From Arctopsyche grandis (taxonomy: Eukaryota > Arthropoda > Insecta > Trichoptera > Hydropsychidae): a stretch of DNA of 64,000 bases. This document shows positions 47,025 to 60,713 of this stretch, one piece after another; within the stretch, counting starts at the first letter, position 1, and each line of letters begins with the position of its first letter. The stretch lies in NCBI RefSeq assembly GCF_051622035.1, contig NC_135365.1, positions 19,239,501 through 19,303,500 on the forward strand, written 5' to 3'. The notes beneath the pieces were generated by a model. It ran no database searches, was not told where the DNA came from, and saw nothing but the letters and a program-made list of their open reading frames with translations. Both the position numbers and the translations under genes were made by a program.

Positions 47025-47722
47025 ACGCCGGTCAACGACTAACTGCTATTGGTTCACGTGTCATCACAGCCAAACACGTCTACCAATGCATAAAACAAAC
47101 GTCAAAAGTTCGCAACAATCTGCAAAGAATTTCATATTTAAAATACAGACTGAATTTAAATACAAAATAAATTTCATCACTATTGGACTCTGGTCCAAAT
47201 AAAAATCACGAAATGTTTGATTTCATAAAATATTAAAATTGAAATTAAAAAAACAATTGTGTATTATTTCAAATCACAATTGGGTACACACATTTATTAA
47301 CATACACCTTCTAGTGTTGAACTCCAAACAGCCCAATGATTAATGTTCATGGACATTTTAGCCATTATGTGGCTACTTCTTTGTGGCTGCGTTATATCGA
47401 TAGTTTATAGGGTAGTGACACTCCCTTAACCTATCTATCGAACGTGTTGTATGGGATTGGACTCTCGGTGATGTTTGTGGTGCGGGCTGGCGGCTGCTCG
47501 CTTGTGGAGTGTTTGTCGATCTGGAACACTAAGCAAAATTAGTGCAACATCTGTGGGATACTGTCGGGGTTAGTGTGTTAGTGGGTGGTTAACGGGTATG
47601 GACCGTTTGGAGGTGGTTGAGTCTGGTTAGTTAAATGAATGCTAATTTTAGCCTATACCCATCTTCAGAATGTCGATGGGCCTTAAATTATGTGGCTATT
47701 GAAAATTAAATACATATATACG
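47025..47722. promoter_or_regulatory. RAP upstream region
   Basis: Left part of the head-to-head spacer between RAP and esc. It holds a G/T-rich block at 47.42-47.65 kb. No core promoter element is clear. Confidence 0.3.
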
Positions 47723-47944
47723 AGTGGCGGCTCGTCCGTATGGGCTGCGGGGTTGCAGCCTCCCAGTACAGTACAAATTCATGCAATTTTTTCATCCACA
47801 TGGGCTGCGGGGCTGCAGCCACCCAGTATAGTACATATTCAAGCTATTTTTGTTTTCATTCGATCGCCGGTTTGGTTAACGAGCTACTACAGCCTGAATA
47901 ATCTCTGCAGCCCCCCCACTATGAAATCTCACGAGCCGCTACTG
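47723..47944. mobile_element. hAT-like MITE (AGTGGCGGCTCGT termini)
   Basis: Terminal inverted repeats AGTGGCGGCTCGT and ACGAGCCGCTACT, with an internal duplicated block (ATGGGCTGCGGGG...GCAGCC) of about 70 bp. Resembles CAGTGGCGG-type hAT MITEs; an 8-bp duplication is not clear. Confidence 0.6.
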
Positions 47945-47983
47945 ATTATATACTACGTTCTATGTATAACAGTCTGTTGTAAT

Positions 47984-48161
47984 CGGTAAACAGATTATTG
48001 CGATCGTGCGCACGACTATCTTTGCCACAAAAATCGCGAATACGGAATATCTGGCACTCGAGTTCTTGTTAGTTTCTGCGATGCAGTTTTTGGGTGCCAG
48101 ATGTTCCGTGCTCGAGATTTTAGTGATGTGCGCGAGATCGCTTTTTGCGGAATAATCACCG
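47984..48161. mobile_element. CGGTGATTA/CCGTTTACC fold-back element
   Basis: Left end CGGTAAACAGATTATTGCG, right end GCGGAATAATCACCG, with arms containing ACGGAATATCTGGCACTCGA and CCAGATGTTCCGTGCTCGAG. Same family as 48524-48709, in opposite orientation. Confidence 0.7.
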
Positions 48162-48229
48162 AAACATTGTAATTATTGTTAATAAAAATAAAACAGTACT
48201 TCCGCTTTCAACGTCTGTGCAATATTGCA

Positions 48230-48360
48230 ATATTTACCCGAGGCCAATATTGTTATGGCATTCCACTAAGCCAAGCCAATAATGGCTTCATAATGTAGCA
48301 TAAGATATTTCAATATTGGCTTGGTTTAATGAAATATCTTAACAATTAGTCTCGTGTAAA
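48230..48360. repeat. Snap-back repeat around AATATTGGCTTGG
   Basis: CAAGCCAATAATGGCTTCAT and the inverted ATTGGCTTGGTTTAATG, TAAGATATTTCAATATTGGC-type blocks form imperfect inverted arms. No known family. Confidence 0.4.
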
Positions 48361-48523
48361 TGCAGCATAATGCACTATTGCATACCTGTAAACCAATTAA
48401 GTATTATATTATATCTATATCGGCAGCCTAGCTCCAGAAACTTGTGAAAGTTTTCAATTCTAAAATTTGAATGATATAATTTTTTGTTTATCATAAATTT
48501 TTGCTCCAATGGTACAAAAGGTT

Positions 48524-48709
48524 CGGTGATTATTCCGCAAAAAGCGATCTCGCACAAGTCACTAAAATCTCGATCACGGAACATCTGGTACCCAAAAACT
48601 CCAAACAAAACGAAATATTGTACTAACGAAAACTCGAGTATCAAATGTTCCGTGATCGAGATTAGAGTCACTTGCGCGAGATCGCTTTTTGCGGAATGAT
48701 CCGTTTATC
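48524..48709. mobile_element. CGGTGATTA/CCGTTTACC fold-back element, best copy
   Basis: Left arm CGGTGATTATTCCGCAAAAA, core GCGATCTCGC...CTCGATCACGGAACATC; right arm is the near-perfect inverse (GATGTTCCGTGATCGAG-like, GCGAGATCGCTTTTTGCGG, ending ATCCGTTTATC). About 185 bp, no coding capacity. It lies only about 120 bp upstream of the esc start codon. Confidence 0.75.
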
Positions 48710-48825
48710 AGTTAAAAGTTATTTTTTTTCCCGTGATAGCGTGTTGGGAGTATTTGGTCGTGTTTATTCGTGTTTATATGGTTTGGTTTCGCTAACGTCA
48801 GTACTGTGCCGCTTGTTTTGGCGCG

Positions 48826-51256
48826 ATGAGGTCTAGCGGTGTTCCCGAAGTGCACGGAGAAGATTCCGAAAATGATGCCGTAAGAACTAATACTAAATTC
48901 TCATTGTCATGTTCCTATACAACTTACTCTTCATTATAATCCTTACCACGCCATCAAATTTCCTTCTCCATTCCCGAACGCGGCGTGGCTCTCGTCCATT
49001 GTTATTATTTCGATCGCTCATTGCCAGTTCGACTTTAATCTGCTACCATGCTAGCATTTCTCACAGCCATCTGCTATTCATTTGCTCAACCAATTTCTCT
49101 TTACTTTCGCTTTAAAATCCCCAAGTTTTTCGGATACCTTTGCATCGTTCCAAACTTTCGAATCACCGTATTTCATATTCATATTGTAATTATTCACCAC
49201 CTTTTCAAACTACATGGATTCCTAGTCGTTTTCCATTTCTTTAAGATGATTTTACCCACTACCTATACAACTTCTGCACTCGATTCATTGTTTAATACAA
49301 TTTTTACTTATTTAGGATGATACTTCTAGTGTGGGTAGCACTTCTACCACTGACAATACTTCGAGGAGTGAAACACCTACTATTAGAGGTAGAAAGGGAC
49401 GACGAGGAAGGAGGAAAGTACCGAAAATCGTAAAAGCCCCTTTCAAATTTATGTTCGTTACACTTTTCATTTTAATATTACATACATTGTATTTATTAGC
49501 CCTATAACCAATTAAAAATTGTATGTAGATGTTACGCTAAGGAGGATCATGGTCAACCCTTATTCGGTGCTCAATTTAATCATCATTTGGGGCCTGGACA
49601 ACCAATGATATTTGCAGTTGTTGGCAGCAATAGAGTGTCAGTTTATGAGTGCCCAAAGAATGGCGGTGTTAAGCTGCTACAGTGCTATGCTGATCCAGAC
49701 GTAACATTAATTCTATAAGTTCATCTATTTCAATTCTTAATTACATATTTCAATGAGAAATGTTTTTTTTTCAGAATGATGAAAACTTTTATACATGTGC
49801 ATGGTCTTACGAAGAAGAGAATGGTAACCCTATATTAGCTGTGGCTGGCTCACGAGGAATCGTTCGAATATTTAGTCCCGCTGTTCAGGCGTGCATTAAA
49901 CATTGCACTGGCCATGGACATGCTATCAACGAAGTCAAATTTCATCCTACAGACCCTAATCTGCTGCTCTCGGCGAGCAAGGATCACGCTCTACGATTGT
50001 GGAATATAATAACCGATGTTTGCATAGCAATATTTGGTGGCGTTGAGGGACATAGAGATGAAGTTTTAAGTGCGGTATGTAGAATTTATTATTTTTTGTT
50101 GTCAAGAATTAATGGATCGTTAAATATATTTTTTTCCAATACAGGACTTTGACCTCAAAGGCAACAGAATAATGTCTTGCGGTATGGATCACTCTTTGAA
50201 GCTCTGGAGATTGGATAAGCCTTCAATGCACGAAGCTGTTAAGCAAAGTTATACTTTTAACGTACATCGCAGCTCCCGGCCTTTTAATTCACTCAAAGAA
50301 CATTTTCCAGACTTTTCTACAAGAGATATTCATAGAAATTATGTTGATTGTGTTAGATGGATGGGGGATTTAATATTGTCAAAGGTATTTATTATATTAA
50401 TTTTACAACATGAAATTGAAAAAAATAATTGGACGTAAAATTTTTTCAAAACTAACTCAATCAATATAAAAAAGCTTAAATTTTCCCAGTCGATCAATTT
50501 ACTGCTATCAGATAGAATGAGGTAATTTGGGTGATTTAAAAATAATTTTTAATAGCAAAATTAATAAAAAATAGTTCTATTAGAGATTATCGATTCAATT
50601 ATCTTTAACATTGCTTTTATTAATATTTTCATATCTAATATATAATTTCGAAAGAGACTTTTTATGTTTTTTTGGTTCGTAGAAAAAAACAAACGAATAT
50701 TCAAATAAATTTAATAAAATGTTTACTGGCTGTTGAAGCAGTTTATTTAAAAATACCGAGCGAAGCCGTGTAACAACACTAGTCACCTACATATATTCAA
50801 AGAATGTTTTGTGTTTCAGTCATGCGAGAATTCAATAGTTTGTTGGAAACCAGGACGGCTTGAAGACAAGGAGTTAAAGCCAGGAGATAATTCAGTTACT
50901 GTTATTCATCGGTTCGATTACAAAGAATGTGAAATATGGTTCATAAGATTCGCAATTGATTTTTGGCAAAAGGTACATAAATAAAATAATTAGAAATTAA
51001 ATAACGAGAGAAAGCGTACATATGTATTTTTACGTATTTAATTAAATTTCAGACTATTGTACTTGGGAATCAAATTGGCAAAACTATCGTCTGGGAACTG
51101 GACGATAGTGATCCGGCCCTGACACGCGTTTCCACATTGCAACACCCGAAATGCATTTCGGCCATTAGACAAACGTCTTTGAGCAAAGATGGGAATGTTT
51201 TAATCTGTGTATGTGATGATGGAACAATTTGGAGATGGGATCGACAAAACTTATAA
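48826..51256 (+). CDS. esc: Extra sex combs (EED), PRC2 core subunit
   Basis: WD40 subunit of Polycomb repressive complex 2, which binds H3K27me3 and allosterically activates the E(z) methyltransferase in the nucleus. Seven exons: 48826-48879, 49316-49452, 49529-49700, 49775-50074, 50145-50384, 50820-50972, 51053-51256; 419 residues (fly ESC 425, human EED 441). The N-terminal 55 residues are acidic, then Ser/Thr-rich, then a basic run ([10 protein letters not shown]) as in the family. Seven WD40 blades follow: [117 protein letters not shown], ending [10 protein letters not shown]. The exon 2 donor (AT|GTTCGT) is weak but needed for the frame. Intron 5 carries a Helentron-like element. Tail-to-tail with NDUFAF4, 317 bp apart. 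Confidence 0.97.
50632..50783 (+). mobile_element. Helentron-like element in esc intron 5
   Basis: Begins ATATCTAATATATAATTTCG and ends CCGAGCGAAGCCGTGTAACA...CTAGT, the same termini as 14909-15371 without the nested insertion. 152 bp, non-coding. Confidence 0.6.
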
Positions 51257-51572
51257 TAGTATTTTTTAAATTAACAATATCGCTAATGTAAGTATTTGAT
51301 TTTATACTTAATATTTTATGGTTAAGATCGAAAACGAATGTAAAATAATGAATAAATTAAATCATTTTTAAATTTTTCAAAATGTTTTTTTTTTTTTATA
51401 TACATATATACTTTATCTGCATAGGTACATATATATACAAAGTATCAAAAGTATTGTGATTGTGAAAAAATCAATAAGAGATATAAGTTTAACTATGTTT
51501 TAATTCATTTAATAAACATACATAAAGCACCTAGCAAATTTCAACTAATTTTAATACTAAGTTTTCTACAGT

Positions 51573-52473
51573 TTATTTTTCATCAATATATTTCTTACTG
51601 GCCATGTGTTGTATATAGACTGGATCTTTTGTTAGTTCAAAAGATTTCTCCTTGCCTTTAGGTATGTGTATTTCAAAAGTTCCATAATATTTAAATAATT
51701 CATCTGAAATAAAATTATAGTGATGAAAATTAATAGTGGGAATGTAATACTGAATCGGTGGGCTGAAAGGAAAAGTCTACAATATTATTTTGTAAAAAAC
51801 ATTTGGGTGTGAAAATCATACCAAGAACTTCTTTCTTCACGCCCCACTGGGCGGCCAAGCTTTCTGAAGAATGTCCTTCATTTACATGCAGTGCTAAGAC
51901 TTGAAATATGTCTCGTAACATGAGTCGTCCTGGTGGTACGAATTCTGGGTCCCAAGTGGAGAAATCGGATTCTTGAAAAGATTTCCTATCCAAAGGAAGT
52001 GTTCTTTTAGATTTACTCATTTCAGGCTGAAAATAGATAACCATATTTTATTTATAAACAAAATAGATTTGAAATGCCAAGTAACAAAATTAAAAAAAAA
52101 TAATAAAAACACCAACATTTGCTTCGGGATCTGTAGATGATACATAAACTGTTTTCAATCGGTTGTCCAATATAGTATGTTTCTTAGAATAGGATTCTAT
52201 AATATCTGGATTTTCTATAAGTATTTATAACACATTAACGCAAATGTTCACACAAAACGGTAAATTATGTAACACATTTATGTAAAATATAATTTTACAA
52301 TTTTAATATTAAATAAATGTTGACATACCTTTTAAAAGTTTATCAAGGCTTTCTTTATCGACCTTATATTTTGGAGCTAGTTCAGGTTTATCTCGAGATA
52401 TCACTCTGTGGGCCCTGTTTTCTATATTAAACGTTTTAATGGGCCTCATTACTGAAGACCACACTTTTCCCAT
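51573..52473 (-). CDS. NDUFAF4: NDUFAF4, mitochondrial complex I assembly factor
   Basis: Assembly factor that works with NDUFAF3 in building the Q-module of respiratory complex I on the matrix side of the inner membrane. Four exons (high to low): 52329-52473, 52117-52214, 51822-52026, 51573-51703; 192 residues (human 175). The N terminus MGKVWSSVMRPIKTFNIENR aligns with human NDUFAF4 (MGALVIRGIRNFNLENRAER), including the MG start that is myristoylated in the human protein. Further family marks are KPELAPKY, VYVSSTDP, GRLMLRDIFQVLALH and the LFKYYGTFEI segment near the end. An upstream in-frame ATG at 52584 exists, but the MG start fits the family better. I first considered neugrin; the N-terminal match rules it out. 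Confidence 0.9.
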
Positions 52474-53756
52474 TCTTATGCAGACTTGAACCAAATTTTT
52501 AATGCATGTAAACCAACATTGGAGGAAAATTAATTTTGATGAAAATTGCTCATTGTATTTAAAAGTTTGAAATATCGACGACAATCTAAAATTTGAGTAA
52601 TAGTCGTAAAGTTACATTAATTAGTTATAATATTTTAATATATGATTCCAACTAAAATAAAAACTGAAGAGTTTCTTATTAACCTTCGGGAGGACCGAAG
52701 TCTTGTAAATTTTAGGTTAATGTCAAATGAATGTCTTAAGCGATCAATGTATGAGCATATATAAAAATCTTGGAAATGGAAAATACGTAATTTGAATCGG
52801 GGAAACAGTATAGGTGTTGACTATTTGGATTTTAAATTTATGAATTCTGTGACATTGAGGTGCCCACGACTATATTGTTTTCCTTGTTTAATGTTTTTTT
52901 ATAATTATTGATTAGATGTATGTATGTATAAGATTTCTATAAGTTCCATTCACAAAACTTCAAAGTAAGCAGATGTGAGACGTGTCTCCAAAAATGATTC
53001 CGCAGGGGAAATATTTTTAAAATTAAAGCGAATTTAATACAAAATACTGTTGGAGGAATTCTATTATTCCTTCTTAACGTTGAGTCGACTCCGTTTCAAA
53101 TGTTTTGTGCTCAAAAAAGGGTGCAATATAACATAAAATAAATAGATTAGTGCCGCAGGTGAAAATTTTTCGAATACACATTATATTCTATTTTTCATAT
53201 GTATGGTAAAACAAGTCGATGCGGTGCAAACGATCGAAAAGCGCCAGATAGACTGAACCACAGATTAACGACACGTGTACCTTATGCGTGCGCACTGCTC
53301 GCACTTACACTAAGCGAAATCTACCCGAAGTCCCGACATACCTACCCTGTATACGTTTTGTGCTTCTGATACTTTAGTTCCGAATTTTTCCTTATTAAAT
53401 TATTAAAAACTCGCCAGAAAGATCCAACTCAATTTTAATAATTGCATCTGTGCACATCGAAAGGTTACTCGTCATCTGATGTGCAATTTTTCATTCGTGA
53501 AGTCGAGAATTGCGTTTAAAACAGCCATTCAGTTAATCTGTGGTTCAATCTGTCTGGCGCTTTTTGATCGTTTGCACCAAACCCAAAACAAGTATGTACT
53601 CGTTAATCGAACTTAAACATTATTTTTTTTTATTGATGGCGTAGGACTCACGTATATTTTCATTTATATTTTTGTCTACTTGCATGTCTCAGAAAATTTT
53701 TAAAATATGAATTCACATATTTTTCCTCCCTGTTTTACATTTTAACTAACGGCTTA
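52474..53756. other. Head-to-head spacer of NDUFAF4 and warts, left part
   Basis: No gene seen. Two inverted blocks, at about 53.22-53.27 kb (CGATCGAAAAGCGCCAGATAG, then ACTGAACCACAGATTAA) and 53.53-53.58 kb (TTAATCTGTGGTTCAATCTG, then TCTGGCGCTTTTTGATCG), bound a roughly 360-bp stretch and look like the terminal inverted repeats of another non-autonomous transposon. Confidence 0.5.
53218..53580. mobile_element. Candidate MITE with 45-bp inverted ends
   Basis: Ends GGTGCAAACGATCGAAAAGC and GCTTTTTGATCGTTTGCACC are near-perfect inverse copies, continuing inward through GCCAGATAG...CTGAACCACAGATTAA and its complement. No protein coding and no second copy seen in the window. Confidence 0.65.
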
Positions 53757-53760
53757 TTAA

Positions 53761-54718
53761 CCCTTTGACTGCTACAACAACGATAAATCGTTGTTTTGAA
53801 ATCGGCGAAGATTGCTACGACGATCGTTGTTGACGTCATTAATTGTCGTATTTCAATACTTTCTTTGAGCCACCAGCGCATCAGTGGCACGAAACATTTT
53901 TTTTATATACGTATTTATATTTATTTTTCAATCAAGCTTTATAAATATTTATCAATTTTTTAAATAAAAGCTCTTCAATTTCGGGTTCATCATCAAAGTA
54001 AATTTCGGGTTCGTTGTCAATGTCATATAAGGAGTTATTACTTGGGAATTGATTATTGTCGATAAATTCATTTTCAGAATCAGTAGAGCTGCTGATTTGT
54101 CGAGTTCCTCGGCGAGGAGCTATTATTTCGCTTTCATCACTTTCACTGTCCGATATCATTTTGCAGAGTTAAAATAAATGGCAAAAAACAATAGAAATCC
54201 GCTTTCAATTATATAGGTCACGAGACGTCACGAATTCATGCAATCAATCAAATGCAACTGAAATGCATACAAAATGTTTATGATACATGTTGAAAAATTA
54301 TTTGATTATTAGAAACTTCGCATCCTTGTGTGTCTCGCTCACACGTACACAATTAAAACCAAGAAAGAAAGAGAGAAAGACCGCTACCTGTTTCGAATAT
54401 ATCGCATGTTGTAAGGATACATCGATATCTAAAAATAGATTATTGAAAAGAATAAAGCGTCGGAAAAAAATCGTCAAAACTTATTTAGTGTATATATGTA
54501 GGTATCTCTTTCGCACGCACGCATGTAAAAGCAAGACAGAAAGAGAGAGCACGAGTCCACGACTGCTTCTTAAAAATGTATATAAAGTATTATAAAAATT
54601 ACGAGTGTTCGGCGAAGTAAGTATGTAAAAAAAATATTATATTTTTTTTTTTTCAAAATAATTACAAATGTTAGCATTTTTCGCTTGGACATTGAAAAAC
54701 CTCGTAGCAGCCAAAGGG
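53761..54718 (-). mobile_element. Non-autonomous piggyBac element, copy 2
   Basis: Flanked by TTAA (53757-53760, 54719-54722), termini CCCTTTGACTGCTAC and GTAGCAGCCAAAGGG. Nearly identical by eye along its length to copy 1 at 35710-36667, differing by scattered substitutions and small length changes. A minus-strand 75-codon acidic frame starting at 54159 is the leftover transposase N terminus. Confidence 0.9.
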
Positions 54719-54832
54719 TTAAAGAATAATTTTAAAAATTGTTTCTATCTTATATGAAGATATGTCTCAAAGAATAGTCTTGAAGGGTCGCGTCCATCCA
54801 GCATAGTTTGTTGGATAACATGATAATGACTC

Positions 54833-54992
54833 TGTGGCGGCTCGCTATACGACATGGTCGAGTTTGGTCACCTTCCTACGAGTGGGGACCAACTCGATTG
54901 GGTTCGGAGCTAGCTACTCACTCTTCCTTCAGCTGTCATAAATAAAACATGTGCATTAATATGCCAGTCGTCTCATTCGTTCATCCCCCATA
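54833..54992 (+). mobile_element. Solo LTR of the TRIM family
   Basis: 160 bp matching the LTRs of 39958-41032 (TGTGGCGGCTCGC..., GACATGGTCGAGTTTGGT, GTCGTCTCATTCGTTCATCC). Flanked by ACTC on both sides (54829-54832, 54993-54996). More diverged from the two TRIM LTRs than they are from each other, so older. Confidence 0.85.
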
Positions 54993-55361
54993 ACTCCATA
55001 AAGTCCAAGTTCATCCGTTCATGGATGCCATGTATATTAAATGAGTAAAAAATGTACGAAAGTATCTGAGACGCAAGTTTAAACTTAATACTCGAGACAT
55101 CTGTCGACATATGGTCGAAACGTGATTTCACAGTGAAACGTAATAATTGATTTTTGAGTGTCAAGCGAAGTACCGAAAAGAGCATGAAAAATAGCATTAA
55201 TGAAAGTTTTTAGAATGGTAGAAGGAATGAAAAAATCTACGACATGTCGATGGCTCAGTGCACAGATATTGTATTTCCATTTTTGAATTCGTAACGAATT
55301 TTAAGTTTGTAGATGATGGAATAATTCAGCAGTAATTGTGGCACATATACATAAATTGGTT

Positions 55362-55521
55362 CAGTGATTATTCCAGATAAATCGATCTCGCCCACTTCAC
55401 TAATTTCTCGATCACGGAACAACTGGCACTCGAAAATTCCATTTGAACTATCGCACTAACGAGAACTCGGTGTCAGATATTCCGTATTCGCGAAAACTAT
55501 TGTCGAAGTAGTCGGTTTACC
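55362..55521. mobile_element. CGGTGATTA/CCGTTTACC fold-back element, diverged copy
   Basis: CAGTGATTATTCCAGATAAA, TCTCGATCACGGAACAACTG in the left arm; TCAGATATTCCGTATTCGCG and TCGGTTTACC on the right. Clearly the same family as 48.0 and 48.5 kb but older. Confidence 0.6.
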
Positions 55522-55599
55522 ACATAAATTACCTTGAAAGAAAAAAATGTGAATTATTTCAGCATCTACGAACTTAAAATTCGATACAGATTCAAAAAT

Positions 55600-56909
55600 G
55601 GACATGCAATATTTGTGCACGAAGTCTGGACAGGTATCGAGTATGGTCGCGACGGCGTCGGTTAGGGGCAGCAGAAAGGAATGTGGCAGTGTCCAGTAGC
55701 AAGATGGCCGGGCGCGGGGAGCTGCGCCGGCCGGAGCGCCGCTAGCCGCGCCCCCGCCCCCCCGCTCCGCCCGCGCCCCTCTCCGCGGCCCCCCTCGTCA
55801 CGCCCCGGGCGCCGCCCCGCGCCCGCGCCCTTCGCCGCCCGACGACCCGCACGGACCGCCGCCGCCGCACCGCTCAGGTATCTGTCGCTCGAGAGCCCCC
55901 CACCTCCCCCGCCCCCTCCGCCCGCGACCCCCCTGCGCGCCCCCTCCCCCCTCCCCGGCCCCTCCGCCCCTCGGCCCCCCGCTTCCGAATTGTCGCCACT
56001 CGACCAAACATTCCATTCCCCTCACACACACACATGCACTGCACACATACGCATATGTCCATTTTCACTATCGCAACCAAATTGCGACCAAATGTCATCC
56101 TCTCTGGCTGTGACGTTCGAATGCTGCAACACCAGCTGTCCTTTTCCATAAGACTACACTACACTACACTACACTACACTACACTACACTACACTTCGTC
56201 CTTTCAACCTCCCAACAATTGTATTCTACTTCTCGTTATTTATAATTCTATTCACATCTCTCTTGTAAATCTTTCACTCTGTCGAGCAAATTTTGCATCC
56301 TAAAATATTTTATTGAAAGTGTCAAAAATGTATTAGTCACTCGTGTATATATATTTGGATGTATTTACTAATCCATATGACACATTAGTATTGTGTAAAC
56401 ATTTGAACTTACAATTGGGCGCAGTTTTGACCAATGGGATTAATCGATGTTAGTATTTTTTGACATTTATGATAACCCATGTGTTTTGTACAATGTTCAA
56501 TTTAATGATGGTGAACTATAATATGTTTTAGTCCACTATTTTTAAAATTAAGTCTCACTCCACACACCGTAACTGTTATCATTTTTTATGTATTGTTATT
56601 TTCATGACGTTTTTTTTCTGTTTTTAGATGTCATTGATTCTAGTGAAGAATTGTGTAATATTCAGACATTAAAAGTTCAAACGTGCGAAGGAAGTGTACG
56701 AACTGAAGTAATAAAAATAATCGTAAACTTAAAGAAAATAAATATTTTATATATTATTATTAATTAACGTTGGCTTAAAACGGTTTATTTATATATACTG
56801 TGTAATCATAGATAGTAAAGAAATTGCTCGTTCATAATAATAATAATAAAAAACCAGTGAGTGTGTGATTCAGCCGGTTAATCTTCAGGGAATGGGGTGA
56901 GAAGGGGCC
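55600..56909 (+). promoter_or_regulatory. warts 5' leader region with a GC-rich island
   Basis: About 55.68-55.99 kb is extremely GC-rich and CpG-rich (runs of CCCCGCC, CGCCGCCG), in sharp contrast to the AT-rich surroundings, and probably marks the warts promoter and non-coding first exon. It is open in several frames only because stop codons are rare at such GC content. An ACACT pentanucleotide repeat lies at about 56153-56196. A segment near 56.63-56.90 kb after a TTTTTAG acceptor-like site probably holds leader just upstream of the start codon. Confidence 0.5.
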
Positions 56910-60312
<3,403 letters not shown>

Positions 60313-60661
60313 CCTGTAGCCACGTGCCTTGAAATATATTCGAACCATAATATGGGTTATTTTTCTAAGATGATTGTATTTTATAGTGTATTTGCCAATA
60401 TTCGAGAGCCCGGATTTTCAAAATGAAATAATGTGATGACTTTATAACTTTGTTGTATAGTGGCTGTGTACATTTATGATTGTCGCTTTATGAATATGTA
60501 AAGAAGTGTTCGATCGTTTACCTATTTATTAATATAGCCTTACTACAAAAAAGTGTTATCTGCTGATGAAAAAAATATAAGCAATATTCTTATACATATA
60601 TGCATTGTAATATTTTGTATTATTCTCACATGGTGCCTTTACTGTGTATTTATGTTACATT

Positions 60662-60713
<52 letters not shown>

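Noticed and set aside
51573-52473. Neugrin-like protein as the identity of the gene
   Set aside because: The middle segment superficially resembles neugrin, but the N terminus and the LFKYYGTFEI ending match NDUFAF4 much better.
52474-52584. Upstream ATG extending NDUFAF4 by 37 residues
   Set aside because: The MG start at 52473 aligns with the human N terminus; the extension is hydrophobic and aromatic-rich with no family match.
55681-56151. A 156-codon Pro/Arg/Ala-rich open frame
   Set aside because: Open frames exist on both strands here because stop codons are rare at such GC content. The region fits a CpG-rich warts leader better.
56153-56196. CRISPR-like array
   Set aside because: This is a plain ACACT pentanucleotide repeat; no spaced repeats are present anywhere in the window.
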